DNA from: an uncultured Pirellula sp. | Lineage (GTDB): Bacteria; Planctomycetota; Planctomycetia; Pirellulales; Pirellulaceae | DNA length: 64,000 bases | Direction of reading: 5' to 3' | NCBI GenBank assembly: GCA_903858115.1 | Contig: CAIOHR010000033.1 | Coordinates: forward strand, 1-64,000 | Part shown: in pieces, positions 1-7,302 of the stretch | Numbering within the stretch: position 1 is the first letter of the stretch | Layout of the letters: each line of letters opens with the position of its first letter | The notes under the pieces: generated by a model | What the model saw: the letters and a program-made list of their open reading frames with translations, nothing else | The model's database searches: none | What the model was told of the DNA's origin: nothing | Position numbers and translations under genes: made by a program

Positions 1-266
1 TGAATGTCTTGCGATCATGCTGTCCTGCGGCTTCAAAGAGCCAAGGCACTTTCGATCTACAAGACATTTGGAAACATCAGATTCCAAGCTTGATTCTAAT
101 CAACACGACTAATGCGTCGTTCACGCTAGATACTAGGCACAATGTAGTAGCTTGACCTTGACACAGCCGACAAAAGTCGGAGGAAAATATCGCCTTTCTG
201 AAAAGCTAGCTTTTGCGAAAGCTGTTTAAGGACTTTGGTTCAATCCGTTGTTAGGAGGTTAGTGCC
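1..266. other. Intergenic region, left flank of the transposase fragment
   Basis: I see no gene here. It carries a short hairpin (arms CCGAC and GTCGG, around 168-181) and, just before the transposase fragment, a good ribosome binding site (TAGGAGG about eight bases before the ATG at 267). Part of it is probably the left end of the insertion sequence whose transposase fragment follows. No terminal inverted repeat could be confirmed. Confidence 0.4.
139..160 (+). repeat. Direct repeat flanking the transposase fragment, left copy
   Basis: About 20 bases (CAATGTAGTAGCTTGACCTT) that recur with one mismatch near 639-658. The two copies bracket the truncated transposase. They could be the ends of a degenerate element or part of a dispersed repeat. 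Confidence 0.5.
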
Positions 267-647
267 ATGGTCCGGCTTTTGGTCGATCCAAATCAAGTTC
301 AATCTTCAAGCGAGTTCGGTAACATCCTCTCGCCAGTCGCGCTGCGGCGGCTTCAATCGTCTTGGCAATTTCTGTTTCGCAAGGTTATTTGGGAATTGAT
401 GCCTGCCGATGCATTGGCAGCACATTTTCATGACGTGATGGGGCGTCCTGCCAAAGAGCTCTACTCGGTTGCCGGACTGTTGTTAATCAAAGAGTTCATG
501 AATTGGACCAATGAGCGTCCGGCCGATAGCTACATGTTCGATGTTTCCATTCAGTATGCATTGAACCTGAAGCCGCATCAGCGCAACGGACAACGAAAGG
601 ACATGCACAGCGAATTGAGGACACAGAAAAGGACATGCACAATGTAG
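267..647 (+). pseudogene. Truncated transposase, N-terminal fragment (IS1182/DUF772-like)
   Basis: The first ~105 residues resemble the N-terminal DUF772 region of IS1182/IS5-type DDE transposases, with a GRPAKELYSVAGLL segment followed by DSYMFDVSIQYALNL. Homology stops near residue 105 and the rest of the 126 codons read into unrelated sequence with a repeated GGACATGCACA. The catalytic DDE domain is missing, so this cannot be an active transposase. The native start and ribosome binding site (GGAGG) survive, which suggests loss of the 3' part of the element rather than random decay. Exact family is uncertain. Transposase origin is fairly sure. Confidence 0.7.
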
Positions 648-660
648 GAGCTTGACCTTC
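637..660 (+). repeat. Direct repeat flanking the transposase fragment, right copy
   Basis: CAATGTAGGAGCTTGACCTT, the right-hand partner of the copy at 139-160 with one mismatch. It lies at the exact 3' end of the truncated transposase reading frame. The 11-mer GGACATGCACA occurs just before it and again about 30 bases further upstream. Confidence 0.5.
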
Positions 661-786
661 TTGAGTTTGGGCTCAAATCGATTCACGGTTGTCACAGCGA
701 CCAGCACTGACAAGGAAGATCAGCCAGCATTCGATCGTCAAAGGGGGCGAAGTCTATAGTTGCTACAGTACGAATTGAACACTCGC

Positions 787-799
787 GACGTACCGCTAC
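787..799 (-). repeat. REP-like motif downstream of RAYT, copy 1
   Basis: On the minus strand this 13-mer reads GTAGCGGTACGTC, a GTAG tetranucleotide followed by a small potential hairpin. Bacterial REP elements processed by RAYT proteins have this layout. An identical 13-mer lies beside the second, broken RAYT copy at 30786-30798. Its role as the cognate REP is inferred. Confidence 0.4.
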
Positions 800-878
800 C
801 TGAGCCGAACTTCTTCTTGCCGTTCGGAATTCGCTCAGCAGTAGAATTTGGCCAAGATTGGATCAGACGATCGAGACT

Positions 879-1916
879 TCAGCCGATGTTCGCAAGACGC
901 CGAACACCGATCTTGCCAGCCAGCGCGCGCAATCGATCGCGGCTGGCAGATAAGAATCGCCCCATCCAGGGCTTCGATTGCAACTTCTTTACGCGACTTG
1001 ACCAAATGTCGGCACTGCTACCAAGTCGCTCAAAGATCCCTTCCAATTCCTTCGATACCGACGCCTTCCCCTTGCGAATTGTTCGACTCGTGTAGTCCAC
1101 CAACAGCAGATACTGGCCAAACGTGAATCCTTCGCGCATCCCTTCGCGCTCTTCACCTAATCGCCGACGATCCTCAATCGGGATCAACCACAGTCCTTTC
1201 TCGACCTTGCCACTCACCTTCGAAGCCGCCACACTGCCATTGCGAATTTCCTCGACATCGCACATGCGTCCCTTTGATTTAGCATGGTCGACTCGTTCTT
1301 TGATCGAGGTGTGCGGACTCTCTTCGGGTAAACTCACAATACCAGCCGCTACAGGATTCAAGTCGATGTAAGCACACACGGTAAGCAGTGCTTCTTCATC
1401 CAAAATCGCGATCGATTTATAGCGTCCTTCGAAAAAAGCTCCTTTGCACTCATCTTGCTTATTGGCCATTCGAGAGAGTGGTTCTTTAAGGCACTTCATG
1501 AACCAACCCAAAGACGAGAGGCGCTTGCGAGCTTCCTCGACCCATTCCAGGTTATTGGCACGCAATTGCAAGAATTCGTCGGTCGGCTTCATGGGCTTTC
1601 GATCCGCCCCGCGAGGTGGGAACAACCGCGTCCATCGCTTGGCGATTTCGAGCGGCGACCAAGTTTTCGCTTGTTCGTCGTCGATCCGGACTAGAACGTG
1701 AAGGTGACTGTCCATGATGCTAAAACCACCTACGGACACTGCAAAAACTTGATCGAGTTCTTTAAGACGTTGATCGATCCAATCCTTCCGATTGTTAGTC
1801 CCGTCGTCTTGGAGGAGCCACGCGGAGCGTACGCATCTTGAGATCGAATGATACCAACGAGTCACTTTCGTATCCACAAGTCGAAACCGAGCCGTAGTCA
1901 TTGGTCCGTCCCCCAA
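879..1916 (-). CDS. REP-associated tyrosine transposase (RAYT), Y1/HUH family
   Basis: Probable single-strand DNA transposase of the IS200/IS605-related RAYT group, thought to mobilise short REP palindromes. The HUH metal-binding motif is visible as HLH at residues 71-73 in FSIMDSHLHVLVRID. The likely catalytic tyrosine is Y166 in GRYKS, followed by the YIDLNPVAAG signature of this family. At 345 residues it is longer than most RAYTs because of a ~120-residue C-terminal extension. An in-frame methionine at residue 6 is an alternative start. It appears intact. A decayed relative lies at 30.8 kb, sharing the NGSVAA and PIEDR blocks, so the family has been active in this genome. Confidence 0.8.
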   Translation of the reverse strand: MGDGPMTTARFRLVDTKVTRWYHSISRCVRSAWLLQDDGTNNRKDWIDQRLKELDQVFAVSVGGFSIMDSHLHVLVRIDDEQAKTWSPLEIAKRWTRLFPPRGADRKPMKPTDEFLQLRANNLEWVEEARKRLSSLGWFMKCLKEPLSRMANKQDECKGAFFEGRYKSIAILDEEALLTVCAYIDLNPVAAGIVSLPEESPHTSIKERVDHAKSKGRMCDVEEIRNGSVAASKVSGKVEKGLWLIPIEDRRRLGEEREGMREGFTFGQYLLLVDYTSRTIRKGKASVSKELEGIFERLGSSADIWSSRVKKLQSKPWMGRFLSASRDRLRALAGKIGVRRLANIG

Positions 1917-2032
1917 ACTGCAAAGGCATAAATCGTCCGAACAATCCGAATCCTACACAAAAACCAACCGCGGGTCAACAATAAAATGCCTGTCCTTTAT
2001 TGTTGTTCGCGCCACTCGTTGAGAATTGAGAG

Positions 2033-3934
2033 CTAAGCGAAGAATTCACTTGCGTCTTTGTATCGAATGCCCAGTCCGTCGGCGAAGTGGCGGTCGCTGT
2101 CCATGTCTCCTACCATGATCATTTCTTCATAGCTCAGTTGGTATTTGCGAGCCAGATAAACACCCAAGCCTGGCATCGGCTTTCGGCAGAAGCAACCGAC
2201 TGGGAATGCGGGATGCGGACAAAATGCAATCTCGGTTACCGGCAATTCCAATAACTCCGCTGTTCGCAGAAATGCCATCTGTGCGTCCATCAATGTAAGC
2301 TTGCCTGACGCAACACCGCTTTGATTCGACACAAAGAATAATTGATACCCATCTTCGATCCAGCGACTCAGCACCTTTTTGCGATTCGGTAGTAAAGTCA
2401 CATCGCTCGCGGATCGAGGATAGATTTCTCCGCTCTTCGTTATACGAAGCGTCCCGTCGACATCCAACAAGAGTCCTTTGTTTCTATGAAGCGGATCATG
2501 CTTTCGCACGAAGGGAATGCGATCGATTGCCGAGAATCCTTCGTCGCTGTCCGGAGCTTCTAACGAATCGAGCCATTTTTGCATGGCTGGCGGTGGAGGT
2601 AAATTCGGATCCACTTTCGCAAGCTCTTTCATATCACCGGGACCGAGCAAGCGTTCGTAGCGCGCAAGGGTTCGTAGCACAACGTTTCTTCTGGCTTCAT
2701 GAATTGGTGTGTCGACCCAACAACAACGGACGGGAACGCCCGCTTGATGGGCGACGCGAACGACACCGGCTCTTGAGACTCTCGTGGGATACGTGTTGTC
2801 GAGCACAACACGAGTGGATCCTGATGCCAGCAGCGTGGCCAAGCGAACGTTAAGATCTTCTAGCTTCCCACCAAGCTCGTCTCGATTCAATCGTGCATAG
2901 CCATGCTTTGTATAGGACCCAACCAATTCGGTTTTCCCAGCCCCTTGAATTCCCATGACGATCATTACCTCAGGCAGGTCGCTCGGTCCAGCGTTTGGCT
3001 CCAGAGTTCGCAGTGTTGTCGGTATCGCTTGGGGTAGGATGCTGGCGACCGCATCGGCATCGGGAGTGAACGAGTATTTTATATCGATGACAGTCTTGTC
3101 GCTTACATCCAACGGCAGTGACAACGCTCCGATCGACGACGCTATGCTAGAACATTGGGTTGCACCGATCAACGGAATGATGCGAGCGTCGGCTTGCAGC
3201 AATGCGGCTAGCGCGATTTCGTGAGGCGATCGTTGGTAGCGTTCTGCGATCGGTTTCAGGACACGATTGGTGGTGAGTTTTTCTACTTTGGCATAACCAC
3301 CCAGTGGCCGGTGCGCTAAGAACGGTATGCCAAGTTCTTTTGCGAGCAATAGCAACCCGTCCGCTGCGGACTTGCGCGAGACAAGGCTTAGTTCGCATTG
3401 CAACGCGGCAACTTGAAAATGTTGTTGCGATTGCCGAACCTCCGCTGGGCCCACGTTGCACAAGCCGAGATTTGCAACCAATCCTTCGGATTGCAATGTC
3501 GCCAGAGCCTCCAAGGTTTCATCGAATGGGACGCGGTTGTCTTTTGCATGCAATTGCAGCAAGTAAATTTGCTCGACATCCAAACACTTGAGTGCCGTTT
3601 CCACGGACTTGCGAATATGTTTCGCTGATCCATTCGGTATCCATTTTCCTTGCGGACGGACCAAGCCGACTTTGGTGAAGATGCGAACTGAATCGCGATC
3701 ACCGCTCCAGGAATCGATTGCTTTGCATGCCAACGTCTCGCCATAGTGGAAATCGGAGTTGTCCAAACAATACGAGTCGGCGGTATCAAGCAATCGGACT
3801 CCATGGTCCAGTGCAAAGTGAATGACCCGAATCGCTTCTGTTTCCTCTATGCGTCCTTCGGTACACAACCGCAGGAGGCCGAGTCCGAGACGATGTGTTG
3901 TGGTGCCGAATACGTCGATGATGTTGGGATACAT
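2033..3934 (-). CDS. Fusion: aldo/keto reductase + polynucleotide-kinase-like P-loop kinase + HAD-IIIA phosphatase
   Basis: A 633-residue protein with three enzymatic parts. Residues 1-300 form an aldo/keto reductase with the catalytic tetrad in place: D50 and Y55 (LLDTADSY), K88 (FTKVG), H129 (LLQLH). Residues 322-430 are a P-loop kinase (GIQGAGKT at 328-335) that closely follows the kinase domain of PNKP enzymes, including LNRDELG, VVLDNTYP and HEARRN. Residues 485-633 are a HAD phosphatase with D491/D493 (LLLDVDGTL), VSNQSG, a zinc-type CPHP...CFCRKP cluster and MVGDMDSD. Kinase followed by phosphatase is the T4 Pnkp order. No nucleic-acid substrate is proven. Small phosphorylated sugars or aldehydes are an alternative. 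It follows the alcohol dehydrogenase on the same strand. Confidence 0.85.
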   Translation of the reverse strand: MYPNIIDVFGTTTHRLGLGLLRLCTEGRIEETEAIRVIHFALDHGVRLLDTADSYCLDNSDFHYGETLACKAIDSWSGDRDSVRIFTKVGLVRPQGKWIPNGSAKHIRKSVETALKCLDVEQIYLLQLHAKDNRVPFDETLEALATLQSEGLVANLGLCNVGPAEVRQSQQHFQVAALQCELSLVSRKSAADGLLLLAKELGIPFLAHRPLGGYAKVEKLTTNRVLKPIAERYQRSPHEIALAALLQADARIIPLIGATQCSSIASSIGALSLPLDVSDKTVIDIKYSFTPDADAVASILPQAIPTTLRTLEPNAGPSDLPEVMIVMGIQGAGKTELVGSYTKHGYARLNRDELGGKLEDLNVRLATLLASGSTRVVLDNTYPTRVSRAGVVRVAHQAGVPVRCCWVDTPIHEARRNVVLRTLARYERLLGPGDMKELAKVDPNLPPPPAMQKWLDSLEAPDSDEGFSAIDRIPFVRKHDPLHRNKGLLLDVDGTLRITKSGEIYPRSASDVTLLPNRKKVLSRWIEDGYQLFFVSNQSGVASGKLTLMDAQMAFLRTAELLELPVTEIAFCPHPAFPVGCFCRKPMPGLGVYLARKYQLSYEEMIMVGDMDSDRHFADGLGIRYKDASEFFA

Positions 3935-3941
3935 GGAGTTG

Positions 3942-4148
3942 TTACTTCGCTTTCAAGCGAGCTTCGGTACCTTCGATCTGTTCAAGCTTTGCAAGCCGAT
4001 CGGACAATATATTGGTCGCGATCCTTTCTGGCACATCGCTAGGGTAAACCTCGCAGGGACGATTCTTCAGCGAGTTGCGAACTTCGCCGATGAGGTTTGC
4101 AACAATAAGATTGTTTTCACGACTACTTCCGCGAACCGATTTATCGTA
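3942..4148 (-). other. 68-codon open frame continuing in frame after the alcohol dehydrogenase stop
   Basis: Directly after the TGA of the dehydrogenase the same frame stays open for 68 codons and ends with TAA seven bases before the ATG of the fusion gene. The predicted peptide is rich in Glu, Lys and Arg, includes DVPERIATNILSDRLAKLE and looks like coding sequence. It contains no ATG. It could be a small gene with an unusual start, the product of stop-codon readthrough, or the remnant of a longer protein. I do not recognise a family. Confidence 0.4.
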
Positions 4149-5312
4149 TCAGATAGCAGCAGTGTAGAGTTCAATAAAGTCCGTTTTCGAAAGAGAGCGT
4201 GGGTTGAAGCTCGCTGTCCATTGCTTAGAGGCCATCTCCCCCAGTTTTTCAATAAAGGAGGCCGATTCTTGATGAGCCGGCCAACCGCTTAATGTCGTGA
4301 GATTCGTCGATAAACCCGCTTGCGTCAACCAGTTGGTAACGAGCTCGGAAAGTACTGTCGATGCATCCGAGTGCGTGTTTGCTGTCATGGAACAGCTCCG
4401 TACCAATCGAGCATATCGATCTCCTACGACCGGCGCGTTGAAACGAATGACATGGGGCATCATCAGGCCGACGGCTTGTCCATGCGGTGTTCCTAAATAT
4501 GCAGTCAAAGGGTTTGCCAATGCATGAGCAGCTCCCAGCATCGATGCCTCAATGGCCATACCTGCAAAACAAGCACCGAGTTGCATTTCGGATCGACCTC
4601 GAAGGTCGTTGGGGTTCTGTAGAACTGAGGGGAAGCCGACGATCAGACGCTCCCAAGATTCCAAAGAAAAGCACTCCGACATCGGAGTCCGCTTATTGCA
4701 AACATAGGTCTCCAAAGCATGCGTTATTGCATCAATACCGGTTAGCGCGGTCACTCGGTTCGGTTGTGTTACGGTAAGTTCAGGATCGAGGATCGCCACC
4801 TTGCAAGCTGCACCTGGATCTCCGCAGGCCATTTTGACATGCGTTTCGGCATCGCTGATAAGTGCGAATGACTGCGTTTCGCTCCCTGTGCCAGAGGTCG
4901 TCGGAACAGCGATCATGGGCAACATAGGACCTTTCGCTTTTCCAATACCCCAATAATCTTGCATTCGACCGCCACAAGAATAAAGGAAGTTAATTCCCTT
5001 GGCGCAGTCCATGCTCGATCCCCCTCCGAGACCAACGATCAGATCGGGTCTAAATCTTTGCGCGGCGCTCAGACCTAGTTTCACGTTGTTTGTATTTGGG
5101 TTTTCCGCAAAGTCATGAAACCCCTCGACAATCAATTGGGATTGTTCCAGGCTCGCTTTGCCTCGTTCAAAGAGACCTGCGTTCACAACTCCCAGGTCAC
5201 TGACGACCAGTATTTTGAGGGCTCCAAGTTCGCGGGCTAATTCCCCTAATCTTTGGATGGAACCCGCGCCAAAAACGATTCGCGGCCTGAGCCTAAAGTC
5301 AAATTCCTGCAT
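4149..5312 (-). CDS. Iron-containing alcohol dehydrogenase (group III)
   Basis: Predicted cytosolic NAD(P)-dependent alcohol/aldehyde oxidoreductase, 387 residues, the normal length for the family. The dinucleotide-binding GGGSSMDCAKG lies at 96-106 and the TTSGTGSE motif at 138-145. The metal ligands expected for group III enzymes are D194 and H198 (GIDAITHALE), H263 (AAHALANP) and H277 (GTPHGQA). The C-terminal NPRSLSKTDFIELYTAAI is a natural family ending, so the TGA at 4149 is probably the true stop. The fusion gene at 2033-3934 lies downstream on the same strand and may be co-transcribed. A 10-bp palindrome (ACAATATTGT) touches the start codon and could be an operator. Substrate cannot be deduced. 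Confidence 0.9.
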   Translation of the reverse strand: MQEFDFRLRPRIVFGAGSIQRLGELARELGALKILVVSDLGVVNAGLFERGKASLEQSQLIVEGFHDFAENPNTNNVKLGLSAAQRFRPDLIVGLGGGSSMDCAKGINFLYSCGGRMQDYWGIGKAKGPMLPMIAVPTTSGTGSETQSFALISDAETHVKMACGDPGAACKVAILDPELTVTQPNRVTALTGIDAITHALETYVCNKRTPMSECFSLESWERLIVGFPSVLQNPNDLRGRSEMQLGACFAGMAIEASMLGAAHALANPLTAYLGTPHGQAVGLMMPHVIRFNAPVVGDRYARLVRSCSMTANTHSDASTVLSELVTNWLTQAGLSTNLTTLSGWPAHQESASFIEKLGEMASKQWTASFNPRSLSKTDFIELYTAAI

Positions 5313-5839
5313 ACAATATTGTGATTCGAGTATTCATCTTTGGTCCCTCGCATTTCCATTGTCGTCTTGTGGTCATGGTCTTTCCATGGCAATTGTCCTT
5401 CTGAGGCGATGGCTATCCTGTTGAGGCATTGGATATAGCTAAAGACCATTGTTCGTTGGTGGAATCTCTTCCTCGATCTACCGGACGTAGCGGCCGAGAC
5501 CATTTTCCTTTGTTTAGCCAATGCTAGCACTGCCACGCAATCGAGAGGTTGATTGCTGGGGGGACGCTGCGGTAGGCAAACTTTCGCGGACCGGCACAGT
5601 TTACCAGATCGGAAGTGTTTTGGTTGTATTAGTCATGATGTCGGCCTGCCTTATTATCAATTCTTGGCGTCATGTCTACCGATACCCTTGTTGAGTACCA
5701 GTTCATGGAAGAACAAGCGGTTCCTACTTTGGCGGGAAGGATCCTAACTGTTCGTCCGTGAACACTGTCGGAGATTGGCCCAGGTTTGGCCGTTTCCAGA
5801 GCCAGCGTTCCATTCGTTCAGGATAGGAGTTCCAGAACT
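5313..5839. other. Intergenic region between divergent genes
   Basis: About 530 bases between the leftward alcohol dehydrogenase and the rightward porin. Short reading frames exist but have no ribosome binding site and no recognisable motif. It should hold both promoters, but I cannot pick out convincing -35/-10 boxes. The palindrome ACAATATTGT sits at 5313-5322. A GGAG box lies about ten bases before the porin start. Confidence 0.4.
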
Positions 5840-7204
5840 ATGAAAATAAGCAAATTCGCGCTCACAGCAATGATTGCAAGCGCATGCTTAGGGGGAACGG
5901 CCTTCGGTCAAAGCAACCGAACTGCTCCCCGTTATTACCCAGCGTCTTATTACAGCTATCAAGACGGAGCGAGCACACAAGCTCCAGCTCCTATCACTTC
6001 TGCGAGCGATTCGACGACAGGAACCACTGCGTCGGCTTGCTGCGATAATACCCCAGCTTGCGACGTAGCAGCGATTTGCGATGGCAAATCAAGCTGTGAC
6101 AGCATGGGCTGTGGTTCAACATCCGTAGGATGTGGTCTTGGTGGAGGCGGTCTGTTCGGCGATTGTTGCCTTGGCGATCCATGGAAATTGTTTCCATGTC
6201 CAGTCGCTGGCTTCAACATCGGTGGATGGACTAGTGTTGGATATCATTCCGCACGCAACCCAAACAGCTTCAACACCTACGACAGCCGAGTTCAGCTAGG
6301 TCAGCAATGGCTCTTTGCCGAAAAAGTTGCTGATGGAAGCGAAGGCTTGGGCCTAGGTGGACGTATCGATTACGTCTACGGTACAGACGCTCCTGACACC
6401 CAAGCATTCGGAACACCAGGCTTCTGGGATACCGGTTGGGATAACGGAACGCAGTACGGGCATGCGATTCCACAATTGTACGGTGAAGTGGCATCGGGCG
6501 ACCTCAGCGTAAAGCTTGGGCACTTCTTTACGATCGTTGGAAATGAAGTTGTTCAATCCACTGGCAATTTCTTCTACAGCCGTCAGTTCACATTCTACAA
6601 TGCCGAACCGTTCACCCACTCAGGTGCTTTGGCGACCTACAATTTGGATGATGCCACCCAATTGTACGCTGGCTATGTCATGGGATGGGACAGTGCGTTC
6701 GATGACAACGGCGATACCTACCTCAGTGGCTTCAAGCGAAAGCTGAGCGACGATGTGTCCTTCTTGTACACATCGGCATTGGGCCGGTTCGGCGATCGTA
6801 CCGCTGCTCGTGAGCGTGGCGGCGTACATAGCGCCATCCTCACAGCGAACTTGACCGATAACCTTACCTTCATCAACCAATCCGACGTTCTCTTCTCACG
6901 AGATCTCACCGGAGCTGCTCAACGTAATACGTTCGGCAACATTTCGTATCTGTTGTACAAGATAAACGATTGCGTTTCTTTCGGACAACGATTCGAGTGG
7001 TTCAACTACGGTGGTGCAGGCTTCAACAACGCAGTGAACAACGACTTGTACAACTACACCTTGGGTGTCAACTACAAGAAGAGTGCGAATTTGATGTTCC
7101 GACCTGAAGTTCGTTGGGTTTGGGACAAAGATAGATTCGGATTCAACGAAGATAACGCTGGTAGCCAAGCTGCTTTCGGCGGCGACATGGTCTTCACGTT
7201 CTAA
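5840..7204 (+). CDS. Outer-membrane beta-barrel porin (BBP2/OmpL-like) with Cys-rich N-terminal segment
   Basis: Secreted 454-residue protein resembling the planctomycete putative beta-barrel porin-2 family. The start at 5840 is chosen because it gives a classical signal peptide (MKISKFALTAMIASACLGG...AFGQ) and has a GGAG box; the frame is open upstream but only with a TTG start. Residues 67-120 contain ten cysteines in a Gly-rich stretch. Then comes a barrel of alternating aromatic/polar strands, from NIGGWTSVGYH through LYNYTLGVNYKKSANLMFRPEVRW to a C-terminal FGGDMVFTF ending in Phe, the usual barrel-insertion signature. The Cys segment may form intermolecular disulphides in the envelope. 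Specificity is unknown. Confidence 0.8.
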   Translation: MKISKFALTAMIASACLGGTAFGQSNRTAPRYYPASYYSYQDGASTQAPAPITSASDSTTGTTASACCDNTPACDVAAICDGKSSCDSMGCGSTSVGCGLGGGGLFGDCCLGDPWKLFPCPVAGFNIGGWTSVGYHSARNPNSFNTYDSRVQLGQQWLFAEKVADGSEGLGLGGRIDYVYGTDAPDTQAFGTPGFWDTGWDNGTQYGHAIPQLYGEVASGDLSVKLGHFFTIVGNEVVQSTGNFFYSRQFTFYNAEPFTHSGALATYNLDDATQLYAGYVMGWDSAFDDNGDTYLSGFKRKLSDDVSFLYTSALGRFGDRTAARERGGVHSAILTANLTDNLTFINQSDVLFSRDLTGAAQRNTFGNISYLLYKINDCVSFGQRFEWFNYGGAGFNNAVNNDLYNYTLGVNYKKSANLMFRPEVRWVWDKDRFGFNEDNAGSQAAFGGDMVFTF

Positions 7205-7231
7205 TTGGAACCGATCGACTTCAATTCATAT

Positions 7232-7264
7232 AAACACCTCGCTGCCCGGCGAGGTGTTTTCGTT
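7232..7264. terminator. Bidirectional rho-independent terminator
   Basis: A perfect GC-rich stem (AAACACCTCGC paired with GCGAGGTGTTT) with a six-base loop, flanked by a T-rich run on the right and an A-rich run on the left. It lies between the convergent porin and antiporter genes and can end both transcripts. Confidence 0.85.
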
Positions 7265-7302
7265 TTCGCAGCGTAGATTTCGCTTTGAGATTCCGTTTGG
7301 TA

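Noticed and set aside
5553-5747. 64-codon frame upstream of the porin
   Set aside because: No start context and no similarity to any family I know; composition is unlike the surrounding genes.
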